This document shows positions 8,247 through 20,416 of a stretch of DNA of 64,000 nt, one piece after another (the first letter of the stretch is position 1; each line of letters begins with the position of its first letter). A model generated the notes under the pieces. It saw only the letters and a list, made by a program, of their open reading frames with translations, was not told the DNA's origin and ran no database searches. The position numbers and the translations under genes were made by a program. The stretch comes from Steroidobacteraceae bacterium (GTDB taxonomy: Bacteria; Pseudomonadota; Gammaproteobacteria; Steroidobacterales; Steroidobacteraceae): NCBI GenBank assembly GCA_017853555.1, contig JAFMJH010000001.1, forward strand, positions 124,001 to 188,000, read 5' to 3'.

Positions 8247-9476
8247 GTGATTCTGCACGTCGACATGGACGCGTTCTACGCCTCGGTCGAACAGCGCGAC
8301 CGCCCCGAGCTCGTCGGTCTGCCGCTGATCGTCGGCGGCACGAGCGGTCGCGGCGTCGTCGCGGCTGCGAGTTACGAGGTGCGCAAATTCGGCGTGCGCT
8401 CGGCGATGCCGATCCGCCGCGCGCTGCAACTGTGTCCGCATGCCGTCTGCGTGCGCCCGCGCATGGCGCGTTATGCCGAAGTGTCGGCACAAGTGTTCGC
8501 CGTGTTCCACGAGTTCACGCCGCTCGTGCAAGGTTTGTCGCTCGACGAAGCCTATCTCGACGTCACGGCAAGTCGCGCTCTCAAAGGCGACGCCGTCACC
8601 ATCGCGCGCGAGATCAAGCGCCGCATACGCGAACGCACGGGACTCGCGGCCTCCGTCGGCGTCGCGCCCAACAAACTCGTCGCCAAGATCGCCTCCGATC
8701 TCGAGAAGCCCGACGGGCTGACGGTGGTGACGGAAGATCGCATCCATGCAGTCCTCGATCCCCTGCCGGTAAAGCGATTGCCCGGACTCGGACGCAAAAA
8801 GGGCGACGAGGTCATGGCCGCCGGCATCGCCACCCTGGGCGCGCTGCGAGGCGCGAGCGAGCGTGAATTGCGCCCGTTGTTCGGCGCCGACTGGCAAAGC
8901 TGGCAACGACGTGCCGCAGGGATCGACGATCGTGCGGTCGATCCGGATCGGGACGACAAATCGGTGAGCGCAGAACACACCTTCGCCACCGACCTTGCGG
9001 AACCTGCGGCCTTGACGGCGGAACTCGCCCGTCTCGCCGACAAGGTCGCTGCACGCCTGCGCGCCAAAGAAATTGATGCGGGTTGCGTGACGGTCAAAAT
9101 TCGTCGCCACGACTTCGTCACCCAGACGCGACAGATGCAGATTGTCCCGGCGACCCGCGAGACGCGCGTACTCGCCGAGGCTGCGCAGCGCCTGCTTGCC
9201 GAATGGTTGCGTGCGCATCCGCGAGCGAAACTGCGTTTGCTCGGCGTCGGTGCCTCGGATCTGCAGACGGCCGTGCAACCGGATCTGTTCGATGCGCCCG
9301 TCGCCATCGCCAATCGCAAACTCGACGCCGCAGTCGACGCGATCAAGCAGCGCTTCGGTCACGATGCTCTGTCGCGTGCCAATGGCCTCAGGGCGATGCA
9401 CGAAAGCGTGCTCGGTGATGCCACAACGTCGCGAACGCCGCGCCCGCCAAAACACCGAACCAATGAGCCTCGATGA
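8247..9476 (+). CDS. dinB: DNA polymerase IV (Y family)
   Basis: A translesion DNA polymerase. The N-terminus 'ILHVDMDAFYASVEQRDRPE' carries the first metal-binding aspartates, and 'SLDEAYLDVT' near residue 100 carries the catalytic D-E pair. A helix-hairpin-helix ('VKRLPGLGRKKGDEVM') near 178 and the little-finger domain follow. The start is GTG. At 409 residues it is longer than E. coli Pol IV (351); the extra C-terminus is basic and rich in Thr, Arg and Pro, and is encoded where the gene overlaps the convergent rhombosortase by 89 bases. No LexA box (CTGT-N8-ACAG) is visible in the short upstream gap. Confidence 0.94.
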   Translation: MILHVDMDAFYASVEQRDRPELVGLPLIVGGTSGRGVVAAASYEVRKFGVRSAMPIRRALQLCPHAVCVRPRMARYAEVSAQVFAVFHEFTPLVQGLSLDEAYLDVTASRALKGDAVTIAREIKRRIRERTGLAASVGVAPNKLVAKIASDLEKPDGLTVVTEDRIHAVLDPLPVKRLPGLGRKKGDEVMAAGIATLGALRGASERELRPLFGADWQSWQRRAAGIDDRAVDPDRDDKSVSAEHTFATDLAEPAALTAELARLADKVAARLRAKEIDAGCVTVKIRRHDFVTQTRQMQIVPATRETRVLAEAAQRLLAEWLRAHPRAKLRLLGVGASDLQTAVQPDLFDAPVAIANRKLDAAVDAIKQRFGHDALSRANGLRAMHESVLGDATTSRTPRPPKHRTNEPR

Positions 9477-9903
9477 CGACGCGTGCGCCGTCGGCCAGCA
9501 ATTCGTTCGGCCAGGGCAACACCCCGACCACGCGTTCGTAAACGAGCTTCGCGACGCCGAGCATCGCGAGCCACTTTGCGTACCGTACGCGTTGCCAAAG
9601 ATCGTGCACGATGCCGGCGGTCATCGCGGCATGGAGCACGCCGGACGCACCGACGTACCACTCGATCGACGTGCACCACCAAAGACCGAGATCGATCGTC
9701 GCGATGGCCAAAAGCAGCAACGCCAACCAGGCGCGCAAAGGAAAGGCGCGCCGATAGAGCAGCACGATCAGCAGGAGCCCGGCGACGTTGGCCGCCGCAT
9801 GTGCCGCGCCGAGGTGCACGAAGTGCCCGGTGATCCAGCGCCACGGCTCGTCCGTCTCGAAGGCATCGCGACGCCAGGCGAGCCATGTGACCCACTCGCT
9901 CAA
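9388..9903 (-). CDS. rrtA: Rhombosortase-like rhomboid protease
   Basis: An intramembrane serine protease of the rhombosortase type, which processes GlyGly-CTERM proteins after type II secretion. The motifs are 'WITGHFVHLGAAHAAANVAG' near the N-terminus, the serine motif 'YVGASGVLHA' near residue 90 and the histidine in 'EAHWFGVLAGAAFA' near 150. About five membrane segments are visible. The start is taken as TTG 9903, whose TTGA overlaps the stop of the upstream transferase gene; this gives 171 aa and lacks the first membrane helix some rhombosortases have. No GlyGly-CTERM substrate is encoded in this window. The nearby GspB-like gene fits a link to type II secretion. Confidence 0.75.
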   Translation of the reverse strand: MSEWVTWLAWRRDAFETDEPWRWITGHFVHLGAAHAAANVAGLLLIVLLYRRAFPLRAWLALLLLAIATIDLGLWWCTSIEWYVGASGVLHAAMTAGIVHDLWQRVRYAKWLAMLGVAKLVYERVVGVLPWPNELLADGARVVIEAHWFGVLAGAAFATLWHHRARFRASP

Positions 9904-10664
9904 AAGTCGTACCGATACTGCGCACGCACGATCGCGGATGACGGCCTCGCAAGTGCAGCATGGCCTGCGCCGGGCAAACCGAAGGAGTCGAGGACATAAC
10001 CGTTCGTCGTTGCGGCGAGCGTGTCGAGTTCGCGCGGCGAGCGGGTGAAACCGGAGCCGAACGCTTTGAGCAAGGCTTCCTTGCGCGTCCAATGCCGCAG
10101 GAAGAAGGCGTCGCGCGCCGCATCGGACTGCTCGGCCGCGGCGCGCAACCCGGCCCGCTCTGCGTCGGTGAACACCCGTTCGGCCAGACGCTCGGCATTC
10201 GCGACGCTGCGCGGGCGTTCGCAGTCGACACCGACCGATGGCGTCGCACCGATCGCGATCAACAACAAGTCGCCGGAGTGGCTGATATTGAAGGCCAGGG
10301 ACGGGTCGTTCGACAGACCGGGTTTGCCGTGCGGACCGATGTCGATGCTCACGGCGTCGGGAGCCCGGTTCGAATACGCGCCCAGCAAACGGCGCAAGAG
10401 CACCCGCGCGGCGATGAAATGCCGACGCAGCGTCGACTCGCGCATCGCCAACGCGCGTTGACGCTCGGGCTCGGACAGGACATCGTCGTCCGACGGGCCA
10501 CTTGCAGCGAGCGGCGCGAACCAAAGATCAACGCTCCCCTCGGGCAGGGAAACCGCATTGTCCGGGCGCGCAGGCCGCCAATCGGGAAGGTCGCTGAAGA
10601 TCGCGCGCGCCACTATGGTCGGCAATATGCCGCTCACCCGCAGGCCGTGCAATACTTCGGTCAT
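9900..10664 (-). CDS. 4'-phosphopantetheinyl transferase (Sfp type)
   Basis: Transfers phosphopantetheine from CoA to carrier-protein serines. The 254-residue protein has the two-lobed Sfp layout with the Mg/CoA motifs 'SVGVDCER' (residues 143-150) and 'WTRKEALLKAFG' (192-203), plus 'FNISHSGDLLLIA' near 125-137. Its natural carrier protein is not in the window; it may serve fatty-acid, polyketide or nonribosomal systems elsewhere. Its ATG (10664-10662) overlaps the ATG of the divergent gspB (CATG), so a downstream start (GTG 10637 or beyond) is quite possible. It is followed by the coupled rhombosortase gene. Confidence 0.9.
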   Translation of the reverse strand: MTEVLHGLRVSGILPTIVARAIFSDLPDWRPARPDNAVSLPEGSVDLWFAPLAASGPSDDDVLSEPERQRALAMRESTLRRHFIAARVLLRRLLGAYSNRAPDAVSIDIGPHGKPGLSNDPSLAFNISHSGDLLLIAIGATPSVGVDCERPRSVANAERLAERVFTDAERAGLRAAAEQSDAARDAFFLRHWTRKEALLKAFGSGFTRSPRELDTLAATTNGYVLDSFGLPGAGHAALARPSSAIVRAQYRYDF

Positions 10665-11268
10665 GTCGTTGATTCTGGATGCCCTGAAAAAATCCGAGGG
10701 TGCACGCTTGCGCAGCGATCACCCGGCGATGTTCGAGTCGCCCGTCGCGCGCCCGCGCGCGACGCGCCCGCGCTGGTTGTCGGGTCTCGTGGCCTTGCTG
10801 GTCGCGAACGGCGTACTGCTCGCCATCGTCTTGCTGCGCGCCGATCACGCGCGTGAACCGGTCGCCGAAGTGACGGGCGCATCTTCAAGCACGTCCGTGT
10901 CGAGCGCCGTCGGGGCCGTCGTCGCGCCCACGAAGGCCGCGAATCGTGCGTCGCCAACGACACCGCGCAGCACTACCCGCGCCCCGGAAGTGTCGATCGC
11001 CGAGTCGACCGACACGCCGACACCCGTACCGGTGCCGACCGTGACGCGCGACGAATTGGTCGCGGCGGGGCTCGCTATCCCGGAGGCCACGCTCGGTCTG
11101 CACGTTTATCACGAACGCCCTGCGGCGCGATTCGTGTTCCTGAATGGCCAGAAGCTCGGCGAAGGCGCCGTCTCGCACGAGGGCCTGCGCGTGATCGCGA
11201 TCGCGCCGCGCGCCGTCGCACTCGAGTATCGCGGCTCGCGCTTCGCCGTCGGCATCGATCCGTTGTAA
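10663..11268 (+). CDS. gspB: General secretion pathway protein B (GspB-like)
   Basis: A 201-residue inner-membrane protein beginning 'MSLILDALKKSEGARLRSD', the conserved cytosolic N-terminus of GspB proteins. One membrane helix follows (residues 43-63), then a Ser/Thr/Pro-rich periplasmic linker (75-125) and a C-terminal domain ending 'GLRVIAIAPRAVALEYRG', typical of the T2SSB domain. GspB usually works with the ATPase GspA to place or stabilise the type II secretin. Here gspA and the core gsp genes are absent, so it is an isolated copy. The ORF-track start is upstream and antisense to the transferase gene; ATG 10663 fits the family. Confidence 0.85.
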   Translation: MSLILDALKKSEGARLRSDHPAMFESPVARPRATRPRWLSGLVALLVANGVLLAIVLLRADHAREPVAEVTGASSSTSVSSAVGAVVAPTKAANRASPTTPRSTTRAPEVSIAESTDTPTPVPVPTVTRDELVAAGLAIPEATLGLHVYHERPAARFVFLNGQKLGEGAVSHEGLRVIAIAPRAVALEYRGSRFAVGIDPL

Positions 11269-11274
11269 CGCGCC

Positions 11275-13107
11275 ATGCAAACGATCGTCGCAATGGATGG
11301 ATTGCAACTGGCCGACGCGCTGCGCGCCGGCATCTACCGTCTGTTTCAGAAGACCGATCACATCAACAAGATCAACGTGTTTCCGGTCCCCGACGGCGAC
11401 ACCGGCACCAATATGTCTATGACCTTGTCCGCCGTGCTCGCGGCCATCGATCGCGAGCCCGTCGATCACGCCGGCAAACTTCTGGTGCGCGCGGCCGATG
11501 CGGCGCTCGACGGTGCGCGCGGCAATTCCGGCGCGATTCTCGCGCAGTTTCTGCTCGGTCTCGGCGACAGCGCCGGGCATCTGGCGAAAATCGATTTGCG
11601 CGCTTTCGTCGCAAGCCTCGCCACCGGTGCCGCGTATGCACGCGACGCGCTGTCGCAACCGCGCGAAGGAACGCTGCTCACGGTGTTGCGCGAATTTGCC
11701 GTCGCCAGCGCCACCGTCAGCGAGCGAGCGAGCGATTTCCGTCAGTTGTTCAGCGCTGCGCTGGTCGGCGTGCGCGCCTCGCTCGACGGCACGCGCAACC
11801 AGCTCGAAGAATTGCGCGCGGCCAATGTCGTCGACGCCGGTGCCCTCGGCTTCGTCGAAGTGCTCGAGGGCATGACCCATTATCTGGACACCGGCGAAAT
11901 GGCGCGCGTCGATGCGCCGGTTCATGCCGGCGACGAGACGATGGTGCAGGCGACGGTGTCGAGCGACCAGGATTTTCGCTATTGCACCGAATGTCTCGTC
12001 ACCGCCGACGAGGGCCGGGAAATCGACTTGCGTCATCTGCGCGAGCAGCTCGGCACTCTGGGCGGTAGCCTCGTGGTCAGCGGCAGCAAGCGAAAAGCCA
12101 AAGTTCACGTGCACGTCGAAGACCCCGAGGCCGTGTTCCGACTCGTCGAAAATTTCGGCCGGGTCGGCGCGCAGAAAGCCGACGACATGCGTCTGCAGCA
12201 ATCGACCGCGCAGCATCGCCGCACGCAACGCATCGCCGTGGCGACCGATTCCGGGGCGGACATCCCGGACGAATTCATCGAACGCTACGGCATCCACATG
12301 GTCCCGGCGCGCGTGCACTTCGGAACCCATTCGCATCTCGACAAGGTCAGTCTCACGCCCGCCGAGTTTTATCGCGAACTCGCGCGCAATCCCGAGCATC
12401 CCAAAACCTCGCAACCACCGCCGGGTGATTTCCGGCGGACCTTCGAGTTTCTGGCCTCGCACTACGACGCCGTGCTGTCGGTGAATCTCACCTCGCGACA
12501 CAGCGGCACGTTCAATGCGGCGCAGACCGCCGCGCAGCGCGTCAGTGCCGAGGGGCGCGCCGTGCGCGTGATTGATTCTTTGAACGCGTCCACCGGCGAA
12601 GGACTCGTCGTCGTGGCTGCCGCCGAAGCCGCAGCGGCTGGCGCGGATCTCGACACCGTCGCGCGCGTCGCACAAGATGCCGTGCGCCGCACGCAGACCT
12701 TCGCGTTGCTCGCGACGGTCGACTTCGCCGTCAAAGGCGGTCGCATTCCCGCCATCGTCGGCAAAGTCGCACGCTGGCTGAGACTCAACGTCATTTTGTG
12801 CACCGACCCGACCGGGCGCGTGGCTGCCGGGAGCGGTCTCATCGGACGCCATGCCTTGCGCGAACGCTTCGCCAAATTCATCGTGCGTCGCACGCGCTTC
12901 GATGCCGAGCGCGAGCGCTTGCGCATCTTCGTCGGCCATGGCGATTTGCCGCAGGCCGGTGAAGCGCTACTCGACGATTTGCGCAATCGATTCGGCGACG
13001 CCATCGACTTCGCCGCGCTCACCGACATGGGACCGGCGGTGGGCGTACACGGTGGCCCGGGTACGCTCATCGTCGCCGTGCAAAGAGTCAACCGAGCGCC
13101 GCAATGA
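11275..13107 (+). CDS. DAK2 domain-DegV fusion protein (fatty-acid kinase-like)
   Basis: A 610-residue cytosolic protein that joins two usually separate parts. Residues 1-200 form a DAK2/DhaL-like nucleotide-binding domain ('[14 protein letters not shown]' near 38-51 and '[12 protein letters not shown]' near 82-93). A FakA-like middle region follows to about 315. Residues 320-605 form a DegV lipid-binding domain ('[14 protein letters not shown]', '[10 protein letters not shown]', '[13 protein letters not shown]'). In Firmicutes, FakA (DAK2) phosphorylates fatty acids bound by FakB (DegV), so this fusion would hold kinase and carrier on one chain. It starts 6 bases after gspB and overlaps the convergent VOC gene by 20 bases. 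Confidence 0.88.
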   Translation: MQTIVAMDGLQLADALRAGIYRLFQKTDHINKINVFPVPDGDTGTNMSMTLSAVLAAIDREPVDHAGKLLVRAADAALDGARGNSGAILAQFLLGLGDSAGHLAKIDLRAFVASLATGAAYARDALSQPREGTLLTVLREFAVASATVSERASDFRQLFSAALVGVRASLDGTRNQLEELRAANVVDAGALGFVEVLEGMTHYLDTGEMARVDAPVHAGDETMVQATVSSDQDFRYCTECLVTADEGREIDLRHLREQLGTLGGSLVVSGSKRKAKVHVHVEDPEAVFRLVENFGRVGAQKADDMRLQQSTAQHRRTQRIAVATDSGADIPDEFIERYGIHMVPARVHFGTHSHLDKVSLTPAEFYRELARNPEHPKTSQPPPGDFRRTFEFLASHYDAVLSVNLTSRHSGTFNAAQTAAQRVSAEGRAVRVIDSLNASTGEGLVVVAAAEAAAAGADLDTVARVAQDAVRRTQTFALLATVDFAVKGGRIPAIVGKVARWLRLNVILCTDPTGRVAAGSGLIGRHALRERFAKFIVRRTRFDAERERLRIFVGHGDLPQAGEALLDDLRNRFGDAIDFAALTDMGPAVGVHGGPGTLIVAVQRVNRAPQ

Positions 13108-13557
13108 CCTCGGGCGGAGCCTGCACGAGCTCCACCAGCACGCCCTCGCCCGCAATCGGAAATTCTTCGTTCGACTTCGGATGCAGGAAACAAATGTCGT
13201 AACCGGCCGCGCCCTTGCGTATGCCGCCGGGCGCGAACCGCACGCCGCGTGAGCTCAGCCACTCGACCGCACGCGGCAAATCGTCGATCCAGAGGCCGAT
13301 GTGGTTGAGCGGCGTGGCATGCACCGCGGGCTTTTTCTCCGGATCCAGCGGTTGCATCAAATCGACTTCGACTTTGTACGCTCCGCGCCCCATCGCGCAG
13401 ATGTCCTCGTCGACGTTCTCGCGTTCGCTGACGAAGTTGCCCGTCACCTCGAGCCCGAGCATGTCGACCCACAAAGTTTTCAAGCGCGCTTTGTCCGGGC
13501 CGCCGATCGCGACTTGCTGGATACCGAGCACGCGGAAGGATCGCGATGCATCGCTCA

Positions 13558-13558
<1 letters not shown>
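13088..13558 (-). CDS. VOC-family protein in the methylmalonyl-CoA epimerase position
   Basis: A 156-residue vicinal-oxygen-chelate protein with two beta-alpha-beta-beta-beta halves. The second half ('[18 protein letters not shown]', '[11 protein letters not shown]', '[10 protein letters not shown]') resembles methylmalonyl-CoA epimerase closely. It is the last gene of the operon for propionyl-CoA carboxylase, MeaB and mutase, and its ATG overlaps the pccA stop by one base, so epimerisation of methylmalonyl-CoA is the likely job. The first metal-ligand position, normally His in a 'DHVA' motif, reads 'QQVAIGG' here, so the metal site looks changed. An alternative is a related VOC enzyme of different specificity. 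Confidence 0.75.
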
Positions 13559-15588
<2,030 letters not shown>

Positions 15589-15609
15589 GTCAGGTTGGCT
15601 CCGCGGCAC

Positions 15610-17142
15610 TCAAAGGGGGATGTTGCCGTGCTTGCGCCACGGTTCGTCGATTTTCTTGTCACGCAGCAACGTCAGCGCGCGACAAATCCTGCGCCGCGTT
15701 CCGTGCGGCATGATCACGTCGTCCACGTAGCCGCGCGACGAAGCGATGAACGGGTTGGCGAACTTCTGCTTGTACTCGGCTTCGCGAGCGGCGAGCTTTT
15801 CCGGGTCGCTCTTTTCTTCGCGGAAAATGATCTCCACCGCGCCCTTCGCACCCATCACCGCGATCTCCGCATTCGGCCAGGCGAAGTTCACGTCGCCGCG
15901 CAGATGCTTCGAGGCCATCACGTCGTAGGCACCGCCATAGGCCTTGCGCGTGATGACCGTGACTTTGGGGACCGTGCATTCGGCGTAGGCATACAGCAAT
16001 TTCGCGCCGTGCTTGATGATGCCGCCGTATTCCTGCGCCGTGCCCGGCATGAAGCCCGGCACATCGACGAAGGTGATCACGGGGATCGAGAACGCGTCGC
16101 AGAACCGCACGAACCGCGCGGCTTTGGTGCTGCTCTTGATGTCGAGACAGCCCGCGAGCACCAGCGGCTGGTTGGCGACGATGCCGACTACCTGACCGTC
16201 CATGCGGGCGAAGCCGATGATGATGTTCTTGGCGAAATCCGGTTGCAGTTCGAAGAATTCGGCGTCGTCGACGATTTTCTCGACGAGCTCTTTCATGTCG
16301 TACGGCTTGTTCGGATTTTCGGGCACGAGCGTGTCGAGCGAATAATCGTCGCGATTCGGCGGATCGCCCGCCTCGCGCAACGGCGCCCGTTCGCGATTGC
16401 TTGACGGCAGATAATTGAAGAAGCGACGCACCATCAGCAAGGCTTCGACGTCGTTGTCGAATGCGAGATCGGCAACGCCGCTGCGCGTAGTGTGCGTGAT
16501 CGCGCCACCGAGATCTTCGGCGGTGACTTCTTCGTGCGTCACGGTCTTCACGACTTCCGGGCCGGTGACGAACATGTAGGAACTGTCCTTCACCATGAAG
16601 ATGAAATCCGTGAGCGCGGGGCTGTATACGGCGCCGCCCGCAGACGGACCCATGATGAGACTGATCTGCGGCACGACACCCGAGGCGGTGACGTTGCGCT
16701 GGAATACTTCGGCGTAACCGCCGAGCGACGCCACGCCTTCCTGGATGCGCGCGCCGCCGGAATCGTTGATGCCGATGACGGGTGCGCCGACTTTGGTAGC
16801 CGTATCGAGGATTTTGCAGATCTTCTGGGCGTGCGCCTCGCTCAACGAACCGCCGAACACGGTGAAGTCCTGACTGAACACGAACACGAGGCGGCCGTTG
16901 ATGTAGCCGTGCCCCGTGACCACGCCGTCGCCGGGGATTTTTTGATCGGCCATGCCGAAGTCGTTGCAGCGATGCTCGACGAACATGTCCCATTCCTCGA
17001 AACTGCCCTCGTCGAGCAGCACCTCGAGTCGCTCGCGCGCCGTGAGCTTCCCTTTTGCATGCTGCGCGGCGATGCGTTTTTCGCCGCCGCCGAGACGCGC
17101 CTGCGCGCGCTTCTTTTCGAGTTGTTGAATGATGTCATGCAT
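15610..17142 (-). CDS. pccB: Propionyl-CoA carboxylase, carboxyltransferase beta subunit
   Basis: Transfers carboxyl from biotin to propionyl-CoA to make methylmalonyl-CoA. The protein starts at '[20 protein letters not shown]' (ATG 17142) and is 510 residues, as expected for PccB. Both crotonase-like halves are present: '[20 protein letters not shown]' with its CoA-binding glycines near 110-130, and '[22 protein letters not shown]' near 355-377 with '[14 protein letters not shown]' near 400. It is the third gene of the operon, 17 bases after MeaB. The longer 588-aa ORF in the track adds antisense sequence without homology. Confidence 0.95.
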   Translation of the reverse strand: MHDIIQQLEKKRAQARLGGGEKRIAAQHAKGKLTARERLEVLLDEGSFEEWDMFVEHRCNDFGMADQKIPGDGVVTGHGYINGRLVFVFSQDFTVFGGSLSEAHAQKICKILDTATKVGAPVIGINDSGGARIQEGVASLGGYAEVFQRNVTASGVVPQISLIMGPSAGGAVYSPALTDFIFMVKDSSYMFVTGPEVVKTVTHEEVTAEDLGGAITHTTRSGVADLAFDNDVEALLMVRRFFNYLPSSNRERAPLREAGDPPNRDDYSLDTLVPENPNKPYDMKELVEKIVDDAEFFELQPDFAKNIIIGFARMDGQVVGIVANQPLVLAGCLDIKSSTKAARFVRFCDAFSIPVITFVDVPGFMPGTAQEYGGIIKHGAKLLYAYAECTVPKVTVITRKAYGGAYDVMASKHLRGDVNFAWPNAEIAVMGAKGAVEIIFREEKSDPEKLAAREAEYKQKFANPFIASSRGYVDDVIMPHGTRRRICRALTLLRDKKIDEPWRKHGNIPL

Positions 17143-17159
17143 GATGTCGAGATCCTTGT

Positions 17160-18182
17160 TCAGGAAAATTTTTGACCGGGTGATTCGAACAGATCGAGCA
17201 GCCCGCGGGCCGCGACCGAAGGGGCGATGCGAGCCGCCGATACGTCTTCGAGGGCGCGCGGCAACGCGGCACGGACGGCCGGATGCTCGCGAAAGTCGGC
17301 GGCGAGCCGCGCGTGCACTTCGTCCCACATCCAGGTGAGCGCCTGCTGACGGCGGCGAGCGGCGAATTCGCCGCACGCGACGCGCAATTGCCGGAACTCG
17401 CCGACGTGGTTCCAGAACAGTTCCAGCCCTTCGCCCTTGAGGGCACTGACGCGCATCACGCGGGTATGCCAGCGCGCAGCGTCGGCATGATCCGGGTGCC
17501 CGGTGTGATGCAGCACGCGCAGGGCACCGATGATCTGCGCTTCGGCACGCATCGCGGCATCGGGGTCGAGATCGGCTTTGTTGATGACCACGAGATCGGC
17601 AAGTTCCATGATGCCTTTCTTCATCGCTTGCAGATCGTCACCGGCGTTAGGCAACTGCAACACGATGAACATGTCGGTCATGCCGGCAACGGCGGTTTCG
17701 GATTGGCCGACGCCGACCGTCTCCACGATCACCACGTCGTAACCGGCGGCTTCGCAGACGAGCAAGGCTTCGCGGGTTTTTTCGGCGACGCCACCCAGAG
17801 TTCCCGACGAGGGACTCGGCCGGATGTAGGCCTGCGAATGCACGGAGAGTTTTTCCATGCGCGTTTTGTCGCCCAAAATCGATCCGCCCGAAACGCCGGA
17901 CGACGGGTCGACCGCAAGCACCGCGACTTTGTGCCCCTGCGCGATCAGGAACATCCCGAGCGATTCGATGAAGGTGGATTTGCCGACGCCGGGCACGCCC
18001 GAAATGCCGAGTCGCAAGGCACGCCCCGTCTGCGGCAGCAATGCGTTGAGCAGCTGGTCGGCGCGACGCCGGTGATCACTGCGCGTCGACTCGAGCAACG
18101 TGATGGCCTTGGCGATTGCGCGACGCTCACCGGCTTGCACGCCGGCGATCAAGGCGTTGTCGTCGGTCTCAGCCGGCGACAC
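17160..18182 (-). CDS. meaB: Methylmalonyl-CoA mutase-associated GTPase MeaB
   Basis: A G3E-type P-loop GTPase that protects methylmalonyl-CoA mutase and gates loading of adenosylcobalamin. Motifs are Walker A '[15 protein letters not shown]' near residue 60, '[18 protein letters not shown]' near 90, 'ETVGVGQSE' near 150 and the base-specificity motif 'VINKADLD' near 195. I choose GTG 18182 (340 aa; family about 330) because the track start at 18260 would overlap the mutase gene by 92 bases; GTG 18188 is equally possible. It lies directly after its partner, the mutase. Confidence 0.92.
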   Translation of the reverse strand: MSPAETDDNALIAGVQAGERRAIAKAITLLESTRSDHRRRADQLLNALLPQTGRALRLGISGVPGVGKSTFIESLGMFLIAQGHKVAVLAVDPSSGVSGGSILGDKTRMEKLSVHSQAYIRPSPSSGTLGGVAEKTREALLVCEAAGYDVVIVETVGVGQSETAVAGMTDMFIVLQLPNAGDDLQAMKKGIMELADLVVINKADLDPDAAMRAEAQIIGALRVLHHTGHPDHADAARWHTRVMRVSALKGEGLELFWNHVGEFRQLRVACGEFAARRRQQALTWMWDEVHARLAADFREHPAVRAALPRALEDVSAARIAPSVAARGLLDLFESPGQKFS

Positions 18183-20328
18183 GGGCACGACGGATGTGAT
18201 CGAGGACGTCGCGGGCGCTTTCCGGTATCGGCGTACCCGGTCCGTAGATGCCGGCGACACCGGCGTCGTACAGGAATTGGTAGTCCTGCTGGGGAATCAC
18301 GCCCCCCACGAAAACGATGATGTCGGCGGCACCCTGCTCACGCAACGCGCGCACGATTTCGGGCACCAGCGTCTTGTGGCCGGCGGCGAGCGTGCTGACG
18401 CCGATGGCGTGCACGTCGTTCTCGATCGCCTGTCGCGCGCATTCCTCCGGCGTCTGGAACAGCGGCCCGACGTCGACGTCGAAACCGAGATCGGCGAACG
18501 CACTGGCGACCACCTTCGCACCGCGATCGTGACCGTCCTGGCCGAGCTTGGCGATCATCACGCGCGGGCGACGACCGTGATCGGTCGCGAACGCCGCGAT
18601 GTCGGACTTCAAGGATTCCCAGCGCTCGGCGCTGTCGTAGGCTGCGGCATACACTCCGGTCACCTCCTGCGAATTGGCGCGATGGCGACCCCACACTGTT
18701 TCGAGGGCATCGCTGACTTCACCCACGGTGGCGCGCAGACGCATCGCGTCGATGGCGAGCGCGAGCAAATTGCCGTTGCCGTTTTTTGCCGCCGCGGTCA
18801 GCGCCTCGAGCGCGGCGCCCACTTTGGCGGCATCGCGCTCTGCACGCAGGGTTTTCAGGCGCGCGATCTGATTCTCGCGCACCGCGACGTTGTCGATGTC
18901 GAGAAACTCGACCGGGTCTTCTTTGTCGAGCTTGAATTTGTTGACGCCGATGATGACGTCCTTGCCCGAGTCGATGCGCGCCTGCTTTTCGGCGGCGCTC
19001 GCTTCGATGCGCAACTTCGCCCAGCCGCTTTCGACGGCGCGCGTCATGCCGCCCATCGCATCGACTTCTTCGATGATGGACCAGGCCTTGTCGGCCATGT
19101 CCTGCGTCAACCGCTCCATCATGTAGGAGCCGGCCCACGGATCGACCACGTCGGTGATGTGCGTTTCTTCTTGCAGGATCAGCTGCGTGTTGCGCGCGAT
19201 GCGCGCGCTGAACTCGGTCGGCAGCGCGATCGCCTCGTCGAAGGAGTTGGTGTGCAGGCTCTGCGTCCCGCCGAACACCGCCGCCATCGCCTCGACGGTG
19301 GTACGCACGACGTTGTTGTACGGATCCTGCGCCGTGAGACTCCAGCCGGAAGTCTGGCAATGCGTGCGCAACATCAGGCTCTTCGGATTTTTGGCGCCGA
19401 AGCCGGACATGATTTTCCACCACAGCAGACGCGCAGCGCGCATCTTGGCGATCTCGAGATAGAAGTTCATGCCGATCGCCCAGAAGAAACTCAGGCGACC
19501 GGCGAATGCGTCGACGTCGAGACCTTTGGCGAGCGCGGTCTTGACGTATTCTTTGCCGTCCGCGAGCGTGAACGCGAGTTCGAGCGCCTGGTTCGCGCCG
19601 GCTTCCTGCATGTGGTAGCCGGAGATCGAAATCGAATTGAACTTCGGCATCCGCTGCGCCGTGTATTCGATGATGTCGCCGACGATGCGCATCGACGGTT
19701 CGGGAGGATAGATGTAGGTGTTGCGCACCATGAATTCTTTGAGGATGTCGTTCTGGATCGTCCCCGAGAGCAACTCCTGCGCCACGCCCTGCTCCTCGCC
19801 GGCGACGACATAGGCCGCAAGCACGGGCAGCACCGCGCCATTCATCGTCATCGAGACCGACACCCGATCGAGCGGTATGCCGTCGAACAGAATCTTCATG
19901 TCCTCGACCGAGTCGATCGCAACGCCCGCCTTGCCGACGTCCCCGGTGACGCGCGGATGGTCGCTGTCGTAACCGCGGTGGGTGGCGAGATCGAAAGCGA
20001 CGCTGACCCCCTGGCCACCGGCGGCGAGCGCCTTGCGGTAGAAGGCATTCGACGCCTCGGCGGTCGAAAACCCGGCGTACTGGCGGATGGTCCAGGGGCG
20101 CACGGCATACATCGTGGCCTGCGGACCGCGGACGTACGGGGCGAAGCCGGGCAAAGTATCGGCGTAGGGCAGACCTTCGAGATCCGCCGCCGTGTACAGC
20201 GGTTTGACGGTCAGCCCTTCCGGCGTCTTCCAGACGAGGTTGCCGAGGTCGCCCCCTGGGGCAGACTTGGCGGCTGCCTTGTCCCAAAGCGGGAGGGAGT
20301 CGGAGTCGAGGAGATCTTCCGGTCGCAT
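18169..20328 (-). CDS. scpA: Methylmalonyl-CoA mutase (single large subunit)
   Basis: Adenosylcobalamin-dependent isomerisation of (R)-methylmalonyl-CoA to succinyl-CoA. The 719-residue chain has an N-terminal TIM barrel ('[20 protein letters not shown]' near 86, '[14 protein letters not shown]' near 238, '[20 protein letters not shown]' near 323) and a C-terminal cobalamin-binding domain with the DxHxxG motif in '[13 protein letters not shown]' near 600. It is of the ScpA-like single-chain type. It is the first gene of the operon; AGGGG precedes the ATG, and no other coding sequence lies in the 88-base gap upstream. Confidence 0.96.
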   Translation of the reverse strand: MRPEDLLDSDSLPLWDKAAAKSAPGGDLGNLVWKTPEGLTVKPLYTAADLEGLPYADTLPGFAPYVRGPQATMYAVRPWTIRQYAGFSTAEASNAFYRKALAAGGQGVSVAFDLATHRGYDSDHPRVTGDVGKAGVAIDSVEDMKILFDGIPLDRVSVSMTMNGAVLPVLAAYVVAGEEQGVAQELLSGTIQNDILKEFMVRNTYIYPPEPSMRIVGDIIEYTAQRMPKFNSISISGYHMQEAGANQALELAFTLADGKEYVKTALAKGLDVDAFAGRLSFFWAIGMNFYLEIAKMRAARLLWWKIMSGFGAKNPKSLMLRTHCQTSGWSLTAQDPYNNVVRTTVEAMAAVFGGTQSLHTNSFDEAIALPTEFSARIARNTQLILQEETHITDVVDPWAGSYMMERLTQDMADKAWSIIEEVDAMGGMTRAVESGWAKLRIEASAAEKQARIDSGKDVIIGVNKFKLDKEDPVEFLDIDNVAVRENQIARLKTLRAERDAAKVGAALEALTAAAKNGNGNLLALAIDAMRLRATVGEVSDALETVWGRHRANSQEVTGVYAAAYDSAERWESLKSDIAAFATDHGRRPRVMIAKLGQDGHDRGAKVVASAFADLGFDVDVGPLFQTPEECARQAIENDVHAIGVSTLAAGHKTLVPEIVRALREQGAADIIVFVGGVIPQQDYQFLYDAGVAGIYGPGTPIPESARDVLDHIRRARVAG

Positions 20329-20369
20329 GTAGGCCCCTGAGAAAACTGGGGAAGTTTACTCATCGGGGG

Positions 20370-20393
20370 GGTCGTATCGCGAGCATTGCGACC
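20370..20393. other. Inverted repeat between lipocalin and mutase genes
   Basis: GGTCG at 20370-20374 pairs with CGACC at 20389-20393 around a 14-base interior that contains TCGC/GCGA. It lies in the 88-base space between the lipocalin stop and the mutase start, both on the minus strand. It has no T-run in either direction. It may end the upstream transcript weakly or bind a regulator of the propionate operon; I cannot choose between these. Confidence 0.25.
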
Positions 20394-20416
20394 CGCGGTG
20401 ACCGTGAAGAGGGCTG

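Noticed and set aside
17143-17376. N-terminal extension of PccB in the ORF track
   Set aside because: The extra 78 residues are Arg/Ala-rich, overlap the end of meaB and have no PccB homology; the ATG at 17142 matches the family start.
18100-20340. Plus-strand 746-aa ORF opposite the mutase
   Set aside because: Fully antisense to a complete methylmalonyl-CoA mutase; no domain.
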